Shown piece after piece: positions 60,080 through 64,000 of a stretch of DNA of 64,000 bases (within the stretch, counting starts at the first letter, position 1; the number at the start of each line of letters is the position of its first letter). A program made the position numbers and the translations under genes. The stretch is from Przewalskia tangutica. Its lineage: Eukaryota > Streptophyta > Magnoliopsida > Solanales > Solanaceae. Below the pieces are notes generated by a model that worked only from the letters and a program-made list of their open reading frames with translations, was not told where the DNA came from and made no database searches. The stretch spans positions 65,625,794 through 65,689,793 of the forward strand of contig CM056733.1 of assembly GCA_029844215.1 (NCBI GenBank), written 5' to 3'.

Positions 60080-60560
60080 AGAGACTATTTTACCTTGAGA
60101 TTATCATCACAAAGCTGAATTATGCTAAGAAGGTTATCAACTAAGCCATCAACATGAAGTACATTCTTCAAGGCTGATACATCAGGAACATTCAGCATTC
60201 TTTTACCAATAATCTTGATCTTACTCTCACCTCCAAAAGTCACGTGACCTCTATTGAATGACCCTTATTTCTTCATAAAAATCTTTCGTACTTGTCATGT
60301 GGCATGAATGCTCACAATCAAATTACCAAGAACCTGTAATATTAGTTCTTTAATGCAGTAATATAGATATTACAAGTTAAGTCCATTTTGGGAACCCAAT
60401 CTCTCTTAAAATGTTTCTCCTTTTCTGTTCAAAAATGTAGCTTCGAATGTTGTCTGAAATGTTTGGACAACATTTTAGACGACATTTTAGGCAACACCTT
60501 GTTCACAAAATTTTGAAGTTTGAAGTAGTATGTCCTTACATTTCCAAGGAAGTTTAAGTA
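60080..60560 (-). pseudogene. Copia 2 protease and GAG-pre-integrase remnant
   Basis: Minus strand shows GHVTFGGESKIKIIGKRMLN then VPDVSALKNVLHVDGLVDNL and LSIIQLCDDNLKVK (60240-60080). This is the region after the retropepsin active site; the DSGCSRHMT-type box itself (~60290) is degraded. A cluster of TGTTG/CAACA words lies at 60438-60502. Confidence 0.7.
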
Positions 60561-62060
60561 ACTACCCACATACTTCAGATTATTCTTTGATTTAGACAAG
60601 ACAATATTTCCTTCACAAAAAGGTTTTTCTCATTTTTATCAACGAAACTAGGATAAACAATTTTAAGAGATTTTTGATACCCAATACCTGCATATGAAGA
60701 CTTACTAAAGTGAAGAATTTCATCCAATTTTAAGATTCTCATGTTGAGCTTCTGGAAAGTGACTACGACAGAATCCAAATTTTACACGAATCTTACCAAA
60801 TTAGAGATCATTTTTGGTAAGTGCTACCACTAAGTGAGTAATTGTGTCTTTTAAACCATGATTCTCATGAGTTAAAGATTTGACTTTTGAGTACGTTGCT
60901 CAGATTCAATGATTAAAGCTTTACAAAGATTTTGTACTTCCTTAATCATGTCATCTTGAGAGTCAACTTGATCCAATCATAGAGCCTCACTAGTTGAAAT
61001 AAAATCATTAAAGCAATTTACATCTGGATAGTAAAAATATTCATACCTTAGAGATGCTCCCGCAGATGTTGTTGTTGATGTTTCCACAGATGTTGAGCAA
61101 CATTGTCTATGACATCTTCGTTATCGGACAGAATCTGTTCGAAAACAGCGCCATCATTGCTTTGAGATCAAATTTGGTGTGATCTGAATTGAATTTCCTT
61201 AGTTACCTTTTTGTATATTTGAAGAAAATCTAGTGGACTGATGATTAAAGGTTTGACTTTGGTACTCTTTGGATTTAGACTTAATACTATCATTGTTGAT
61301 CTTCCTCACCATCGAAATGAATTTTTGAGAGAGCAAGACAACATTAGCACCATCACAAACTTCTTCAATCGCACAAATCTTTTTATTGAACTTCTCAGGA
61401 AGAGAACAGAGAGTTATTTCCACAAGTTGGGTGTTGGTTAAGGAAGAACCAAACACTTGGCATTTATTAGAAGGTATGTTGGGCAGAATGTTGTCCAACA
61501 TTTGTCCCAATATATTCACATACATGAAATATGTTGTCACAAATATTACGACATTAATTCCAATATTATCAATCTGGAAATGTCATTCAACTTTTCAAAA
61601 TAGGATTTTAAGTATTTCGTTTCTTCCAGCCTCAAATGTTCATATCGGTTCATGAGCATGCGGAGCTTCGTACGTTGAATACTCGAGCTACCTTTACAAT
61701 GCATTTGTAAGGTCTTCTAAGTATCCTTAACCGTAAACATCTTATATGAGATTGCCCATATAAAAATCAACTCATCCAAAGATTGCATTTAAAGCTTTTT
61801 CGTTGTAGCTCGCATTATTGGTTTCATCCGCCGTCCATTTGGATTTGGGTATAACAAGAATGTCACATTCCTCATCCGGCGGCTACATTGGTACAATATA
61901 CCCATGGATTATAGATATCCATGTCCTAACATCAATTAATTTGATATGAGAACATAGACGATCTAATAGACATAATTTGAACCAACGGAAAGTCTACCAA
62001 TTTTTTAAATTTATCGGATTCATAGCTTAGAATAACAGGACCAAACACTTATTGTGTCAA
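60561..62060 (-). pseudogene. Copia 2 gag
   Basis: The gag domain includes NTQLVEITLCSLPEKFNKKI and CAIEEVCDGANVVLLSQKFI (61480-61300), a UBN2-type signature (LPEKF/W..K..AI.E). Downstream LNMRILKLDEILHFSKSSY and GIGYQKSLKIVYPSFVDKNE (60778-60620) are the spacer between gag and protease. The N-terminus near 62040-61700 is frameshifted. Non-functional. Confidence 0.8.
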
Positions 62061-62065
62061 GTGTT

Positions 62066-62078
62066 GGCTATGATACCA
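62066..62078 (-). promoter_or_regulatory. Primer binding site of Copia 2
   Basis: Minus strand tggtatcatagcc, 2-3 bp after the LTR end gggacccaaca. It defines the right LTR boundary and minus orientation. Confidence 0.85.
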
Positions 62079-62080
62079 TT

Positions 62081-62545
62081 TGTTGGGTCCCGGGGTTACG
62101 GATCAAAAAGTAAAAGCAAGATTAAATTCAAAATTAAATGCTGAAACAGTTTCAAATGTTGTCTGCAATGTTGAGACAACATTTCTGGCAACACTGATAA
62201 AAACAGAATAAACCTTAAGAGTATAATGCAGCGAAAAAGTAAAAGACACAAAAGTTTATATTTTCAAGGGTATATATTAATATATCCCTTGATGGTCGAT
62301 GACCAAAAGAATTATATATATTATATACAATTACAAATGAATTTCTTTTTACAAATTGTGCAATACCAACAAAAAGAAATTACAACTAAAAAGGAAGTCG
62401 CAGATGACTTCACCTAAGTTAAAAGGTCTAAAAAGACAAATACAACATCTTCATTACAATTGCTTTTACATTAAGCTTAATCTAGAATAGAGATAACAAT
62501 TGTAATGAGGGACATATGTTGCTAAAAGACTTAGGCTAAAATGTT
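62081..62545 (-). repeat. 5' LTR of Copia 2, interrupted
   Basis: Matches 45510-45977 closely up to ggctaaaatgtt, then switches to unrelated sequence at 62545-62550. The missing ~500 bp of LTR probably lies beyond the next element, outside the window. Confidence 0.85.
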
Positions 62546-64000
62546 ATAGTGTGTAAGATTTCTCCCTTCATGTGCCAAATGATGACATTGAATCACTCAT
62601 GTAATGGAAATGAAATGCCTAAGTAATGACACTCATTTATCAGTCAAATAATGCTGGAATGAATCTCATTGAGGGCATCCCAAACGTCCCAAAAATTAGA
62701 TTTTCGTTTCAGACTTTCTGCCTGGGTAGCGCCGCGACTCCATTGACTTCCGGCAAATTAGTATCGCGGCAGCCATGAAGGGGGTGGCGTTGCAGCGTTC
62801 CCCGGCTCAGCGGTGGCGTCATGGCCCTTCTTGGCTCCACAACCCTTTCCGATTCGTTCTAATCTTTACACTATGCACACTTCTTCCTTCATTCACCAAC
62901 GTAGAACACTTATCATTTGGCCAACGACCGTCCATCATTCTATGTCTCAAATATTTTACTTACGTACCAATATCTCTTTCACTAATGAAACTTATGATAC
63001 TTAGTACAATGTCTGCACGTGTGTGGAAATGATATTTCCAACGTGCGGGGTCCCAATTGTTCGAGTCATAAATGATGGGATAAACTTATTCCACATTGAT
63101 AAATTTCCAACAGTCACCTCTTGAAAGAGATTTTGGCGCACTCACAAGGTGCCTTTTCTAGCAATCTTTCAACGGACCGATGTTGCATCAGGAGAGGTAG
63201 CTTCCGCTTTGAACCTTCCTTATTTGAATACAATCGGACTTACTTACTGCGCGTTGAACGTGATGTCTTGAACTGTCAGTGTTTAGTGTAAGCCAAGTCA
63301 ACGGTACCAACACAACAACTTCCTTACTTTGTTCTTCTTTAATGTTTTGTGTGTTGTGGTCGTAGACACTCTTGGATTCTTAAGGGCGTTCATTTAAAGC
63401 GGCATGTTCTCGCACTTAAATAAGTTGTTTCCTACAAGATATCCTGTTATACCCCACTTCACAAGTATTACCATTAAAAAAACTCCCCAAACCTAATCTC
63501 AACCGTTGAGGATCATTAAAGGTTTTGGAAACTTAACCTCTTACCCATACTACAGATAAAACTTAATGTCTATCGCGGGAACGACTTTGGGTTTATTTTC
63601 CTTACAAAAATCATAACTGAAGTGCTCTTGCTTTCACCTAAGCGCTCAACTGAACCTTTACAACTTAATTTTCCAATTTAACCTAATTCCTGGGATCTCC
63701 AGTAAGTAAGGTTGGGTTACCACCGTATCAGTCCTTATTGTTTGGATTTTAAGTCAATTCCCATAGACAGGCAGAACAACTGATCTCTGGGTCTACCTTA
63801 GTCAAAGGGTCTGATACGTTATCCTTTGATTTTACATAAGCAATGGAAATAATACCCGTGGTGATCAGCTGCCTAACGGTCTTATGTCTCCGTTGAATAT
63901 GACGAGATTTGTCGTTATACATAGAACTCTGTGCCCTTCCTAGAGCCTACTGGTTGTCGCAGTGGATCATTACAGAAGATACGGGTTTGTCCTAACACGG
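62546..64000 (-). mobile_element. Copia retrotransposon 3 (3' end only), inserted in the Copia 2 LTR
   Basis: The sequence begins at the break in the Copia 2 LTR (candidate ends tgttatag at 62542 or tgtgtaag at 62550) and leads, on the minus strand, from a Copia RNase H (63780-64000) to an LTR-like 3' region. A GC-rich patch at 62720-62830 and an open frame of 85 codons (62775-63032) have no recognisable product. The element continues past the window, so its 5' part and TSD cannot be seen. Confidence 0.7.
63780..64000 (-). pseudogene. Copia 3 RNase H C-terminus
   Basis: Minus-strand frames give NDKSRHIQRRHKTVRQLITT, then GIISIAYVKSKDNVSDPLTK and VDPE, the conserved end of Copia RNase H (KTKHI.IR.H.VR..I..G.I.I.YV.S..N.AD.LTK). 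A frame change near 63935 separates it from the upstream CDNQ-like box. Partial at the window edge. Confidence 0.8.

Larger units (their letters stand above)
45510..62545 (-). mobile_element. Copia retrotransposon 2, split by a LARD and cut at one LTR
   Basis: LTR copies at 45510-46484 and 62081-62545 (the latter interrupted) bracket gag, protease, integrase, RT and RNase H on the minus strand, in Copia order. A minus-strand primer site lies beside the right LTR. The interior is ~6.4 kb once the 9.2-kb element at 48974-58170 is removed, which restores the RT sequence (KHMK joined to KLECTSRKKVCKDD). All protein regions carry stops or frameshifts. The family is related to the solo LTR at 43021. 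Confidence 0.92.

Overview
This is nuclear DNA from a flowering plant. It is AT-rich, nearly gene-free and crowded with eudicot-type transposable elements: hAT, MULE, CACTA and Stowaway DNA transposons, SINEs, Ty1/Copia elements, and Ty3/Gypsy-like LTR elements with iMet-type primer binding sites. The style of the LTR ends and the SAUR protein fit an asterid such as Solanaceae, but that is an impression and not a proof. The only gene that looks intact and cellular is an intronless SAUR (small auxin-up RNA) gene at 39961-40257 on the plus strand. I see no operons, CRISPR arrays, rRNA or tRNA genes. Everything else with coding potential is a decayed transposon or retrotransposon protein.

Layout. 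1-690: subterminal repeats of a hAT-like element. 850-1780: decayed hAT transposase (ZMYM1-like). 2563-5755: a second, Ac-like hAT relic with its promoter region. 5756-7992: remnant of a minus-strand LTR element. 8540-10141: decayed MULE transposase with a FAR1-type zinc finger. 10393-10570: small retroposon with a long target duplication. 10644-11315: LTR-like fragment. 12481-33752: a nested retrotransposon stack. A ~4.85-kb Copia element (minus) holds a 1970-bp solo LTR in its RT gene and, between gag and protease, a 14.4-kb three-LTR tandem array of a non-autonomous Gypsy-like element. The third LTR of that array holds a further 3660-bp solo LTR. 34288-39825: several TIR elements, including an intact 656-bp derivative of the hAT family at 2563 and a MULE-like element that abuts the SAUR promoter. 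39869-40257: SAUR gene. 40564-44924: Stowaway MITE, two SINEs, tandem duplications, a Copia solo LTR and a CACTA MITE. 45510-62545: a second Copia (minus) whose RT is split by a 9.2-kb LARD-like Gypsy element (48974-58170). 62546-64000: a third Copia (minus) that runs off the window and interrupts the LTR of the second.

How the parts relate. Most insertions can be ordered exactly, because target-site duplications (TSDs) and TG...CA ends are readable: aacat for Copia 1, atcaa/ttgat for its solo LTR, cgtat for the three-LTR array, gtgag for the inner solo LTR, ttttt for the LARD, gttattat for the hAT MITE, tca for the CACTA MITE, and 11-17 bp duplications for the SINE-like insertions. Removing them restores the Copia reading frames. 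I did not find a new enzymatic or defence system. The most unusual signals are the three-LTR array with rapidly changing LTR minisatellites, and a short TGTTG/CAACA word scattered through the whole second Copia element.
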